Positions 8,206-15,058 of a stretch of 22,922 nt of DNA are shown piece after piece. Made by a program: the position numbers and the translations under genes. Every line of letters starts with the position of its first letter. Position 1 is the stretch's first letter. Under the pieces are notes generated by a model. It was given only the letters and a program-made list of their open reading frames with translations, had not been told where the DNA came from and did not search any database. Source of the DNA: Treponema sp. UBA4307 (GTDB taxonomy: Bacteria; Spirochaetota; Spirochaetia; Treponematales; Treponemataceae); NCBI GenBank assembly GCA_002394685.1, contig DGUP01000015.1, positions 1 through 22,922 on the forward strand, given 5' to 3'.

Positions 8206-8253
8206 AAAAGCCCCCGTCTTGATTTTCTTTCGAATTTCAAAGCGGGGGCTTTT
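8206..8253. terminator. Bidirectional intrinsic terminator between pflB and the cellulase gene
   Basis: AAAAGCCCCCG (8206-8216) pairs perfectly with CGGGGGCTTTT (8243-8253) around a 26-base loop. The flanking A and T tracts make it usable on both strands, serving pflB from the left and the convergent cellulase gene from the right. The cellulase stop codon at 8258-8260 lies just beyond it. Confidence 0.9.
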
Positions 8254-8257
8254 CATT

Positions 8258-9526
8258 TTAACGGGCCTTAGCCTGAAGGGCTCTCTTTCTTACAACCTCT
8301 TCATTTTTTTCATCCTTAATCCGGAAATCTTTTCTGGAATAAAAATCATTTGGTGTGTCCCAGATAACAGGCACAATCTTTTCATCCATCAGTTTGCCCA
8401 GATAGTAGTCCAGGCATTCATGACTTTCGTTGTATTCTTCATAGGCATTGTCAGGAATAACCTTTTTCCATCCCACATAGGATGCGGTACATTCTCCCAT
8501 AAAAACAGGGATTCCTTTATTTAAGAAGCGTTTTTTCAGTTTACCAATCTGATCATCAATGTAGTAAATCCAGGTCTGAGTTCCGATTTCTCCAGTCCAG
8601 AACATTGTATTGTCCACATAGTGAACGGAAACCATAAGCTTATCTTCAGCAGAATCCTTTGGCATTACAAAACGGTCACTGGAAGTAAGGTCAATGTTTG
8701 TCCAGATTCCGCTTACCACAAGTACCCGGTTCCGGTTATTTCCCCCGGTTGAACGAACTGCACTTACAAAAGCCTGATTCAAAACCTTTGCCATTTTATA
8801 CTGCTGATCCTGAGTCAAATCCGTAAGTTTACCCAGGGAATTAAACTGCTGACCTCCAATGTATTCGTTAAATCCTTCAAAAATAAGTTTTTCCCCGTAA
8901 TTTGCAAAGTAAGAAGCAATCTGAGTCCAGAGATTGGTAAAAATCAACTGACAGTCTTCAAGGGTATTTCTGCGGATTACAAATTCGTCAAAATGATGAA
9001 TATTTACAACGGCGTACAAATCATCCTTCATACAATAGTCCACAATTTCCCTCACTCTGTTCAAAAGAAGTGGATTTATTGTCCAGGTATCATCATTAAC
9101 CATCATATTTCCCCAGAAAACCGGGATGCGCACCGTATCAAAACCGGCAGCCTTCATTCCGTCAATAATTTCCTGAGTTGTTTCAGGGGCACCCCAGCAG
9201 CTTTCGTATCTGGAAACATCAGCCCCCTGATCAACAGGCCAGCGGTAAGTTATCTGGGCACAATTTGTTGCGTCATAAGCTTCCATTGTGTTTCCCAGAT
9301 TAAGTCCCAGATTCATATCATCAGCAATCCAGTTCGCATCATGAAAAATTCCATCCCCGGTGTAAGGAGTCTGAACAGCTTCCAGGACCAGAGGCTTTTC
9401 AATTTTAACTCTTGAGTTTTCCACATTGTGACTGCTTGTACAGGCTGTAAAAGAAAAGGCCAGCAGAAATGCAAATGCTGACAGAGCTTTCAATTTATTA
9501 ACTTTGTTTTTTGATTTGATTTTCAT
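8258..9526 (-). CDS. Glycoside hydrolase family 5 endoglucanase-like lipoprotein
   Basis: Predicted exported beta-glucanase. The ATG at 9526 has GAGGAA seven bases upstream; longer in-frame starts at 9541 and 9583 lack a good site. The 422-residue product starts with a basic, hydrophobic signal sequence ending FSFTAC (C29), a relaxed spirochete-type lipobox, so I expect a lipid-anchored envelope or surface enzyme. The GH5 barrel shows LGLNLGNTME, GFDTVRIPVFWG, AVVNIHHFDE, the acid/base Glu in FEGFNE (E221), VSVHY, the nucleophile Glu in VFMGEC (E345) and VIWDTPND. NLGNT and the overall motif spacing fit bacterial cellulase-type GH5; substrate (cellulose, mixed-linkage glucan, xyloglucan or mannan) cannot be settled. 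No carbohydrate-binding module or dockerin is seen. It lies between pflB and pflA in the opposite orientation. Confidence 0.92.
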   Translation of the reverse strand: MKIKSKNKVNKLKALSAFAFLLAFSFTACTSSHNVENSRVKIEKPLVLEAVQTPYTGDGIFHDANWIADDMNLGLNLGNTMEAYDATNCAQITYRWPVDQGADVSRYESCWGAPETTQEIIDGMKAAGFDTVRIPVFWGNMMVNDDTWTINPLLLNRVREIVDYCMKDDLYAVVNIHHFDEFVIRRNTLEDCQLIFTNLWTQIASYFANYGEKLIFEGFNEYIGGQQFNSLGKLTDLTQDQQYKMAKVLNQAFVSAVRSTGGNNRNRVLVVSGIWTNIDLTSSDRFVMPKDSAEDKLMVSVHYVDNTMFWTGEIGTQTWIYYIDDQIGKLKKRFLNKGIPVFMGECTASYVGWKKVIPDNAYEEYNESHECLDYYLGKLMDEKIVPVIWDTPNDFYSRKDFRIKDEKNEEVVRKRALQAKAR

Positions 9527-9638
9527 AAAGTGATTCCTCATTTTAAAAATTTTTACCCGTATGGGGATTAAACCTATTTTCATTCCCTTCCGTATAATTA
9601 GATACAGTAAATATTTAAGTTCTTAACATTGATTTTTT

Positions 9639-9667
9639 TTGATTATTTCCTCTATCTGTGCTAGACT
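9639..9667 (+). promoter_or_regulatory. Promoter for pflA
   Basis: TTGATT (9639-9644) and TAGACT (9662-9667) are spaced by 17 bp, giving a short leader of about 20 bases before the ATG at 9696. It implies pflA is transcribed separately from pflB. Confidence 0.5.
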
Positions 9668-9695
9668 CTGCATACACTTTGGACAAGAGGTAATT

Positions 9696-10445
9696 ATGGA
9701 AGGATACGTACACCAGCTTGAAAGCTTCGGCTGCGCAGACGGCCCGGGCTCAAGATTCATCATCTTTTTTTCAGGATGTCCCCTTCGCTGTAAATTCTGC
9801 CACAACCCTGACACATGGGACATGACAAAAGGAACTCTCTATTCCACAGACCAGCTGATACAGGAAGCACTTAGCTGCAGAAGTTACTGGGGCAAAAAGG
9901 GAGGCATAACAGTTTCCGGCGGAGAACCTCTCTTTCAGATTGATTTTTTACTGGAACTTTTTCAGAAGGCAAAGGAAAAAGGTATAAATACCTGCATTGA
10001 TACCAGCGGCGCCTGCTTTACAAAGGAAAGTCCATGGTTTGACAAGTTCCAGAAACTCATGGAAGTTACAGATGTTCTGCTTATGGACATTAAGCATATG
10101 GATGAAGAAGCTCACATCGAACTTACAGGCCAAAGCGGCAAAAACATCCGGCAAATGTTTGAATATCTGGACAAAATCAATAAGCCAATCTGGATACGCC
10201 AGGTTCTTACACCGGGAATTACAGATTCAGTGGAATATTTAACAAAGGCCAGGGATTTTATCCGCACACTCCACAATGTTTACCGGGTTGAGGTTCTTCC
10301 ATACCACGGTCTTGGAGAAATGAAATACAAGGAGCTTGGGATTCCTTACCCCCTTGCAGGCCTTGAATCTCCAACAGAAGAAAGCGTTAAGCAGGCAAGA
10401 GAAATTCTTGAATGCGAAAAATATAAGCGCTACCTGGAAGCATAA
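9696..10445 (+). CDS. pflA: Pyruvate formate-lyase activating enzyme (radical SAM)
   Basis: Uses a [4Fe-4S] cluster and S-adenosylmethionine to generate the glycyl radical on PflB. The 249-residue length matches the family (E. coli PflA 246). The cluster motif CPLRCKFC (C28, C32, C35) is followed by HNPDTWD, typical of PFL activases rather than other glycyl-radical activases. ITVSGGEPLFQ is the SAM-binding GGE motif. LLMDIKHMD and the VLPYHGLGEMKYKELG tail also fit. There is no extra ferredoxin-like insertion. The ATG at 9696 has AGAGG nearby; the in-frame start at 9639 overlaps the promoter and is rejected. It is separated from pflB by the reversed cellulase gene. Confidence 0.95.
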   Translation: MEGYVHQLESFGCADGPGSRFIIFFSGCPLRCKFCHNPDTWDMTKGTLYSTDQLIQEALSCRSYWGKKGGITVSGGEPLFQIDFLLELFQKAKEKGINTCIDTSGACFTKESPWFDKFQKLMEVTDVLLMDIKHMDEEAHIELTGQSGKNIRQMFEYLDKINKPIWIRQVLTPGITDSVEYLTKARDFIRTLHNVYRVEVLPYHGLGEMKYKELGIPYPLAGLESPTEESVKQAREILECEKYKRYLEA

Positions 10446-10455
10446 AATATATAAT

Positions 10456-10507
10456 CCCCCCATCTTTAAACCTGATGGGGCGGAATTTTCCCCCGGGGAT
10501 TTCCCCG
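10456..10507 (+). terminator. GC-rich hairpin pair after pflA
   Basis: CCCCATC (10458-10464) pairs with GATGGGG (10474-10480). A second hairpin follows, CGGGG-ATTT-CCCCG (10494-10507). Neither has a strong T-tract directly after it, so this is a probable but not textbook terminator. It may also protect the 3' end of the mRNA. Confidence 0.5.
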
Positions 10508-10613
10508 TCATGAAAGTTAAATTTACTTCAAAAAATAATTTTTATTTTTTTTCAAATCTGCATAAATCCTTATAATTGAAAGAGTTAGCCTCAAAAAATC
10601 CTAAAAAAGGGTT

Positions 10614-10642
10614 TTGACAAAACTATAACAATGTTTTATATT
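10614..10642 (+). promoter_or_regulatory. Strong promoter for the first beta-barrel gene
   Basis: TTGACA (10614-10619, perfect -35) and TATATT (10637-10642) are spaced by exactly 17 bp. The predicted start near 10649 leaves a leader of about 124 bases. The 327-base gap 10446-10772 holds the pflA hairpins, this promoter and the structured leader; I see no gene in it. Confidence 0.75.
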
Positions 10643-10661
10643 TCGTGTGAATAAAAAAATA

Positions 10662-10749
10662 TTACCTATTATACCTAGGTTAATACTATGTTTTATAGGT
10701 AAATTAATTACAAAACATGAAACTGTTGAAACATACAACTACAACAGTT
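10662..10749 (+). promoter_or_regulatory. Structured 5' leader with two perfect hairpins
   Basis: TTACCTAT (10662-10669) pairs with ATAGGTAA (10695-10702), and the loop contains the palindrome ACCTAGGT (10673-10680). AACTGTTG (10721-10728) pairs with CAACAGTT (10742-10749). Both stems are 8 bp and perfect. They are followed by an open AT-rich stretch with the RBS (AAGGAG). The arrangement suits an mRNA-stabilising leader or a site for an RNA or protein regulator of a major surface protein. Confidence 0.45.
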
Positions 10750-10772
10750 CATTCAAAAATAAGGAGTAAAAA

Positions 10773-11789
10773 ATGAAAGCAGTAAAATTCATTTTTGCAG
10801 CAACAGTTGCAGCACTGGTTTCTTCAGCAGCATTTGCTGAAGGTTGGAGCGTTAGTGGTAACTACCGTGGAACAGCAGAAGGATTTTTCCGGAAGACTAT
10901 TATTGATTCAACAAATGATTCATCTGAAACAAACCAGTTCCAGACATTTGCATTTAACGGTGGATACAATCTTGGTACTTATGCAGGTTTTGGTCCAAAC
11001 AGATTGCGCTTAAACCTGAATTACGATGGTGAACTTGCAGGTTTTACCTTCCGTTATCAGAGTGGAACTGCTTGGATCTCAGATTCAAACATTAAGTTTG
11101 CACAGGCATATATCAACCTGGTAGACGGTCTTGTAACTCTTGAAGGTGGTTTACTCGTTGACAACCACACAGGTACAGACGGTGACATCGGTTATGCAAT
11201 CGCTGATGGAGAATTTGGTGTTCGTCTTAACGTTTCTCCAGTTGAAGGCCTTGATATTAACGCTGTAATTGCAGGTTCAGGCGATCCTACCTATGGTTTT
11301 GCTGCAAAGTACACAAACGATGCATTCAGCGTAGTAGCTGGTTACACACCAAGTGAAAAGGAACTCTATGCAGGTGCTTCTTTAACAGCATTTGAACCAG
11401 TTTCTGCAATTGGTGAAGTTGTTATTAACCACGACACAGGAGCTCTTACATTCGGTGAAACTGTAAATGTAACATTGGGCAGTCTGGGCTTTGGTTTTAT
11501 TGCAACAGAAGCAAAGGAAAACAGCGATGCAGACTTTACATTTGCTTTGTCCCCATATGTTTCATACGACTTAAGCGGAGTTATAACAGAAGGCCTTTCT
11601 ACAGGTCTGGATGTAGCATACAAATACAATGGAGAAAACAATTACTCTGTTAAGGTTACTCCAGAAGTAACTTACAAGGTTGGTGCAGGTGCTGTACAGC
11701 TCTACTACTCATTCATTATATTACGCACAAATACAACAGCCCACAACGAAACAAATGTAATCGGTCTTGCTTACAAGGTTAACTTCTAA
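10773..11789 (+). CDS. Outer-membrane beta-barrel protein, porin-like
   Basis: A 338-residue protein with a clear signal peptide (residues 1-22, ending AAFA before EGW). The mature part is rich in alternating hydrophobic/polar strands with Gly and Tyr/Phe, and it ends YKVNF with a terminal phenylalanine, the usual signal for outer-membrane barrel insertion. Strand-like stretches such as NRLRLNLNYDGELAGFTFRY and FSVVAGYTPSEKELYAGA recur through the sequence. No lipobox is present. I do not recognise a named family; a major surface protein or porin is likely from composition, the strong promoter and the structured leader. It is a single-gene unit with a strong terminator. A second barrel gene follows with similar architecture but no obvious sequence identity. 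Confidence 0.8.
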   Translation: MKAVKFIFAATVAALVSSAAFAEGWSVSGNYRGTAEGFFRKTIIDSTNDSSETNQFQTFAFNGGYNLGTYAGFGPNRLRLNLNYDGELAGFTFRYQSGTAWISDSNIKFAQAYINLVDGLVTLEGGLLVDNHTGTDGDIGYAIADGEFGVRLNVSPVEGLDINAVIAGSGDPTYGFAAKYTNDAFSVVAGYTPSEKELYAGASLTAFEPVSAIGEVVINHDTGALTFGETVNVTLGSLGFGFIATEAKENSDADFTFALSPYVSYDLSGVITEGLSTGLDVAYKYNGENNYSVKVTPEVTYKVGAGAVQLYYSFIILRTNTTAHNETNVIGLAYKVNF

Positions 11790-11823
11790 TCATTAGAAGC
11801 TCTTAAAAAGCTTTAATTAGTAT

Positions 11824-11865
11824 GCCGGTATGGAGTGCATTACAAGCTCCATACCGGCTTTTTTT
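11824..11865 (+). terminator. Strong intrinsic terminator
   Basis: GCCGGTATGGAG (11824-11835) pairs perfectly over 12 bp with CTCCATACCGGC (11847-11858) and is followed by seven Ts (11859-11865). It ends the first beta-barrel unit. Confidence 0.95.
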
Positions 11866-11946
11866 ATAACTCTATCCCTCCTTTTATACAGTAAAATTTT
11901 CCAGTGCTGCTTTTTTGTGTGAAAAAAATAACATTTTTGTAACTAA

Positions 11947-11975
11947 TTGACGTTTTTATTGTTTTTGATTATTTT
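11947..11975 (+). promoter_or_regulatory. Promoter for the second beta-barrel gene
   Basis: TTGACG (11947-11952) and TATTTT (11970-11975) are spaced by 17 bp, with a leader of about 43 bases. An alternative TTGATT...TAAAAT pair overlaps it with a 19-bp spacer. The leader lacks the hairpins seen before the first barrel gene. Confidence 0.5.
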
Positions 11976-12024
11976 CTAAAAAGTCGGAGTAAAATCCACA
12001 AACAAAATAATAGGAGCGTTTTTT

Positions 12025-13113
12025 ATGAAAAAGATTACAAAGAGCATTCTCGCTGTAATTGCAGCTGCATCTGTTGCAGCACTCGCATTTGGAGAAGAAA
12101 CAGCTGACCACCATGGTAAGTTCTACAACAAGATTTCTTCTGGAATCGTTAATATCCATACAGACTCTGGTGAAACAGAATTTGCTGGAATCAAAGACAA
12201 GGCCTCTATTGATGTATTGTCAGGAAGAGTTGATGCAGGTATCACTGCAAGCTTTACATTAAAGCAGCTGACAGATTCTACAGACCCATCTAACCCTTAC
12301 AACTACTTCTCACTGGGTAATGGTAATGTTGATGGTTTTAATCTTGAAGACTGGTACCTTGAATTCCGCCCTCTTAAGAATCCAAACTTCTTTACAATCG
12401 GTTTCCATGATGCAATCTACTTTGCAGGTTCTTACCTCCCTATCGCAGGTGCAAACTATGCAAACGGTAACTTCGGTTCAGATGTAGTATTCGTTCTCCG
12501 CCCAATCCAGGGAATCAGAATTGCAGCAGGTTTCGACCTCACTTCACTTTTTGGTTACAAGCAGGACGTTGTTAACCAGTACCCAGTAGTTAACTTTGGT
12601 GCTGACTGGACATACGGCGACCTCTTCTCTGTAGGATTAGCTGTTCGCAACCCAATCAACGCATCTGGTACAAATGACATGGGCATTGGTATTGGTGCAA
12701 CATTCAACGCAACAAAGGACCTCGCATTCTCTGTAGGTTACTCTTTCAACGATGCAGACGGCATTGCTGACATTAAGGGTGAAAACCTTCTTACAGTAGG
12801 AGCTACAGCAAATGTAGCAATCGTTGCTCTTTCAGCTGATTTCGCAGCTGCACTTCCAGCAGAAAAAGTTACTTCTGACAGAGAAGTATACTTTGCTTTC
12901 GATGCAGACGCTACAATCAATGAAAAGGTTGATGCAGGTCTTACATTCTGCGCATGGATTGACACAGACAACGATTCAACAAATCAGTTCGAAATCACTC
13001 CATATGCAAACTTTGGTCTCAAGAACCACAAATTTGGCGTAGCAGTTGATTTCAACGTTGAAGGTGAAGCTTTAACAATCAGCTTCCCAGTTTACTGGAA
13101 AGTTTCATTCTAA
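12025..13113 (+). CDS. Outer-membrane beta-barrel protein, second porin-like
   Basis: A 362-residue exported protein with a signal peptide at about residues 1-23 (ending ALAFG before EETADHHGKF). The mature chain alternates strand-like segments (FFTIGFHDAIYFAG, FSVGLAVRNPI, LAFSVGYSFNDADG, FGVAVDFNVEGEA) and ends FPVYWKVSF with a terminal phenylalanine, as expected for an outer-membrane barrel. Codons favour AAG, AAC and TTC, as in pflB, suggesting abundant product. AGGAG precedes the ATG. It forms its own unit between a promoter and a T-rich terminator. Resemblance to the previous barrel is architectural; I cannot show homology by eye. No specific substrate is assignable. Confidence 0.8.
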   Translation: MKKITKSILAVIAAASVAALAFGEETADHHGKFYNKISSGIVNIHTDSGETEFAGIKDKASIDVLSGRVDAGITASFTLKQLTDSTDPSNPYNYFSLGNGNVDGFNLEDWYLEFRPLKNPNFFTIGFHDAIYFAGSYLPIAGANYANGNFGSDVVFVLRPIQGIRIAAGFDLTSLFGYKQDVVNQYPVVNFGADWTYGDLFSVGLAVRNPINASGTNDMGIGIGATFNATKDLAFSVGYSFNDADGIADIKGENLLTVGATANVAIVALSADFAAALPAEKVTSDREVYFAFDADATINEKVDAGLTFCAWIDTDNDSTNQFEITPYANFGLKNHKFGVAVDFNVEGEALTISFPVYWKVSF

Positions 13114-13138
13114 TCTGAAGAATATTTAGTTTAGATAT

Positions 13139-13170
13139 GGCCCGGATTTATTTCCGGGTCTTTTTTTTTT
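13139..13170 (+). terminator. Strong intrinsic terminator
   Basis: GGCCCGGA (13139-13146) pairs with TCCGGGTC (13153-13160), with one G-U pair and a 6-base loop, followed by ten Ts (13161-13170). It ends the second barrel unit. Confidence 0.93.
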
Positions 13171-13191
13171 GCAATTTTTTTTAATAAGTGC

Positions 13192-13220
13192 TTGACATTT
13201 TCCTCTAGTTAGCGTAAGTT
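13192..13220 (+). promoter_or_regulatory. Promoter for the DUF3793-flavodoxin unit
   Basis: TTGACA (13192-13197, perfect) and TAAGTT (13215-13220) are spaced by 17 bp. The -10 is weak and lies inside repeated TTAG/GTTA motifs, as expected for a promoter that is controlled rather than constitutive. Predicted start is near 13227. Confidence 0.6.
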
Positions 13221-13247
13221 AACATCGTTAGTTAGCAATATCTAACT
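13204..13247 (+). promoter_or_regulatory. Candidate operator: TAGTTAGC repeats and AGTTAG/CTAACT inverted repeat
   Basis: TAGTTAGC occurs at 13206-13213 and 13229-13236, 23 bp apart (about two helical turns). AGTTAG (13230-13235) and CTAACT (13242-13247) form a perfect inverted repeat with a 6-bp spacer. Bases 13204-13222 match the DtxR/IdeR iron-box consensus TTAGGTTAGCCTAACCTAA at 13 of 19 positions by my alignment. The cluster covers the -10 and start region, which suggests repression. The regulator is unknown; a DtxR-family repressor responding to iron or manganese is an inference, supported by the flavodoxin gene in the unit. Confidence 0.5.
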
Positions 13248-13262
13248 GTTTAACCTGAATAT

Positions 13263-13334
13263 AAGTGGGGGCTTGACGGGTATTCTCCTTACACAGCCAC
13301 AAACAGACTATCAGTAAGCCCTCACTTCTTTTTT
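13263..13334 (+). promoter_or_regulatory. Terminator-like hairpin in the leader (possible attenuator)
   Basis: AAGTGGGGGCTT (13263-13274) pairs with AAGCCCTCACTT (13316-13327) over 12 bp with one G-U pair. The 41-base loop is followed by C and six Ts (13328-13334). This sits between the predicted transcription start and the ATG at 13360, where a simple terminator would be out of place. A competing weak stem, GAATA (13257-13261) with TATTC (13281-13285), would straddle the 5' arm. It does not match a riboswitch class I can recall. Confidence 0.5.
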
Positions 13335-13359
13335 ACGGTTATATTTTTTTGAGGACAAC

Positions 13360-13947
13360 ATGAGTTTTGAGCAGACAGTTATACAATGTGCTTCACCGGC
13401 TCTCTGCGGATTAAAGCCGGCAAATCTTTTTTCCATCAGAACTGAAATGCTTGAAGAAGCCCGTGATTATCTTTCAAATCTTAAAAGAACAATTAAATGT
13501 CAGGGGAAAGATATTCTGATCATACAAAGAGGCTCTTCAACTAAACTGCTCTTTGTATACGACGTAAAACTTTTAAGTGAAGTGTTAAAAAATTATGAGG
13601 CCATCTTCTACCTCAAGTCCAAAGGTTATCCAGTGGAAGATGGTTTTATATCTCTTCTTGAAGAACTGGTTCGCCGCCTGACAGATGAAAGAGAGTTTCC
13701 CCATGAGATAGGAATTTTTCTGGGCTATCCTATGGAAGATGTAATCGGCTTTGAAACTTTCGGAGGAAGGAACTGTCTTTATCACGGCAGCTGGGCTGTT
13801 TATTCAAATGTGGAGAGGGCCAGAAAGCAGATGAATCTTTATTCCGATTGTTGTATGGCCTGCAGCAGAATGCTGGAAAAAGGAATTAAGATTTCTGAAA
13901 TCGAAAAAAATTACAGGTTTATGAAAAAAGCTAAAGGAAACTTCTAA
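13360..13947 (+). CDS. DUF3793-family protein
   Basis: A 195-residue soluble protein that I recognise as DUF3793-like, a family of unknown function found mainly in anaerobes, often beside flavodoxin genes (recalled, not searched). Visible landmarks are CASPALCGLKPANLFS near the N-terminus, LEEARDYLSNLKRTIKCQGK, the conserved-looking EFPHEIGIFLGYPMEDVIGF (about residues 123-142), and a cysteine-rich C-terminal part with NCLYHGSWAVYS and DCCMACSRML. The cysteines could bind metal or a cofactor, but no standard Fe-S spacing is evident. GAGG precedes the ATG. The flavodoxin gene begins 51 bp downstream with no terminator between, so the two are probably co-transcribed behind the operator/attenuator region. 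A role in iron limitation or electron transfer is inferred from context only. Confidence 0.75.
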   Translation: MSFEQTVIQCASPALCGLKPANLFSIRTEMLEEARDYLSNLKRTIKCQGKDILIIQRGSSTKLLFVYDVKLLSEVLKNYEAIFYLKSKGYPVEDGFISLLEELVRRLTDEREFPHEIGIFLGYPMEDVIGFETFGGRNCLYHGSWAVYSNVERARKQMNLYSDCCMACSRMLEKGIKISEIEKNYRFMKKAKGNF

Positions 13948-13998
13948 AAACTTAAGTTTTTGAAGGTAACGTTGAAAATCAAAACCATGGAGGAAAAT

Positions 13999-14415
13999 AT
14001 GAAAAAGGCAGTTGTTTATGCCAGCACAACAGGTAATACAGAGGCTATGGCCAATGCTGTAATTGAAGGAGCAAAGGAAAGTGGAGCTGAAGTTTACTCA
14101 GCAACAGCAGATTCAGCAGACGGAGCAGAAGTTGCATCCGCAGATGTAATCTTCCTTGGCAGTCCTGCTATGGGAGATGAAGTTCTGGAAGACAGTGTGG
14201 AAGATTTTTATAACAATATTGAATCATCCCTCAATGGAAAGAAAGTTGCTATTTTCGGTTCTTACGACTGGGGTGACGGACAGTGGCTCAGAGACTGGGC
14301 AGATCGTCTTAAGAATGCAGGAGCAGAAGTTATTAATGGAGAAGGCCTTAAGATTAATCTTACTCCAGATGACGATGGTCTTGCTGAATGCAAAAAGCTT
14401 GGAGCAATGAACTAA
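13999..14415 (+). CDS. Flavodoxin (short-chain)
   Basis: Small FMN-binding electron carrier that can replace ferredoxin, typically when iron is scarce. The ATG at 13999 has GGAGG six bases upstream and gives 138 residues, standard for a short-chain flavodoxin; the in-frame TTG at 13960 would add 13 unlikely residues. The FMN phosphate loop is STTGNTE (9-15). LGSPAMGDEVLEDS corresponds to the first isoalloxazine-contact loop. FGSYDWGDGQWLRDW holds the second loop, with aromatic residues positioned to stack on the flavin. INLTPDDDGLAECKKLG closes the fold. The 51-bp link to the DUF3793 gene, with no terminator between, indicates one transcript. In an anaerobe with PFL activase it could supply electrons for radical-SAM activation; that is inference. 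Confidence 0.93.
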   Translation: MKKAVVYASTTGNTEAMANAVIEGAKESGAEVYSATADSADGAEVASADVIFLGSPAMGDEVLEDSVEDFYNNIESSLNGKKVAIFGSYDWGDGQWLRDWADRLKNAGAEVINGEGLKINLTPDDDGLAECKKLGAMN

Positions 14416-14454
14416 TCCCCGATTTTTGCATTTTATACAATTCAGGTGTGCGTT

Positions 14455-14497
14455 AGCCCGATAGATGAAAGTTTTTCACTGTCGGGCTGTTTTTTTT
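14455..14497 (+). terminator. Intrinsic terminator after flavodoxin
   Basis: AGCCCGATAG (14455-14464) pairs with CTGTCGGGCT (14479-14488), a 10-bp stem with one G-U pair that can extend inward, followed by G and eight Ts (14490-14497). Confidence 0.92.
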
Positions 14498-14572
14498 GCG
14501 GGCAGTTTACCAAAGGGCGTTTTCCTACTATTCTTAGGAGAGAAAATCAATTCAAAAAATATTGGAGTATAA

Positions 14573-15028
14573 ATGGAGAACGAAGAACTTATTGTTTTTA
14601 CTGATGGAGGCTGTCAGGGAAATCCTGGGCCTGGTGGATGGGGCTGCGTAATTCTGGATCAGGGGAAGGAATTTCAGTATTCCGGTGGAAAAAAACAGAC
14701 AACAAATAATCAGATGGAACTTACTGCTGCAATTGAGGCTCTCAGACAGATTTGTGAAAATCCACAATGGAAAAATCGTCCTGTAAAAGTTTTTTCAGAC
14801 AGTCAGTATGTTAAAAATGGCATTACCTCCTGGATAAAAAAATGGAAGCTTAACGGCTGGAAAACTGCCGCAAAAAAGGATGTGCTGAATAAAGAACTCT
14901 GGGTTCAGCTTGATGCCTACTATTCTTCCCTCAATGTACAGTGGAGCTGGGTAAAGGGACACGCCGGCATTAAATACAATGAAATGTGCGACCAGCTGTG
15001 CGGAAAAGAGATAGGAAAACTTCTTTAA
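14573..15028 (+). CDS. rnhA: Ribonuclease HI
   Basis: Cleaves the RNA strand of RNA-DNA hybrids, removing primers and R-loops; cytoplasmic. The 151-residue product has the full RNase HI signature: FTDGGCQGNPGPGGWG (D11), NQMELTAA (E49), SDSQYV (D76), VKGHAG (H130) and the final acidic residue D140 in EMCDQL. The basic handle region (WIKKWKLNGWKTAAKKD) typical of the E. coli-type enzyme is present, and there is no N-terminal hybrid-binding domain. GGAG lies five bases before the ATG. The next gene starts 30 bp after its stop. Confidence 0.96.
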   Translation: MENEELIVFTDGGCQGNPGPGGWGCVILDQGKEFQYSGGKKQTTNNQMELTAAIEALRQICENPQWKNRPVKVFSDSQYVKNGITSWIKKWKLNGWKTAAKKDVLNKELWVQLDAYYSSLNVQWSWVKGHAGIKYNEMCDQLCGKEIGKLL

Positions 15029-15045
15029 TTATTTCAAATTTGATA

Positions 15046-15051
15046 TATACT
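15046..15051 (+). promoter_or_regulatory. Possible -10 for a leaderless transcript of the GGDEF gene
   Basis: TATACT ends 7 bases before the ATG at 15059, which would place transcription start at or next to the start codon. No Shine-Dalgarno sequence is visible before this ATG. The matching -35 is poor (TTCTTT with a 19-bp spacer, or TTTAAT with 16), so the element is tentative. Confidence 0.3.
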
Positions 15052-15058
15052 TAAATGT

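Noticed and set aside
7864..8256. 130-codon minus-strand ORF spanning the pflB 3' end and the terminator
   Set aside because: It runs through the terminator hairpin and the pflB coding region and has no independent support.
13263..13334. Match to a known riboswitch (FMN, THF, c-di-GMP, preQ1, fluoride)
   Set aside because: The conserved core sequences of those classes, as I recall them, are not present; only the terminator-like stem is supported.
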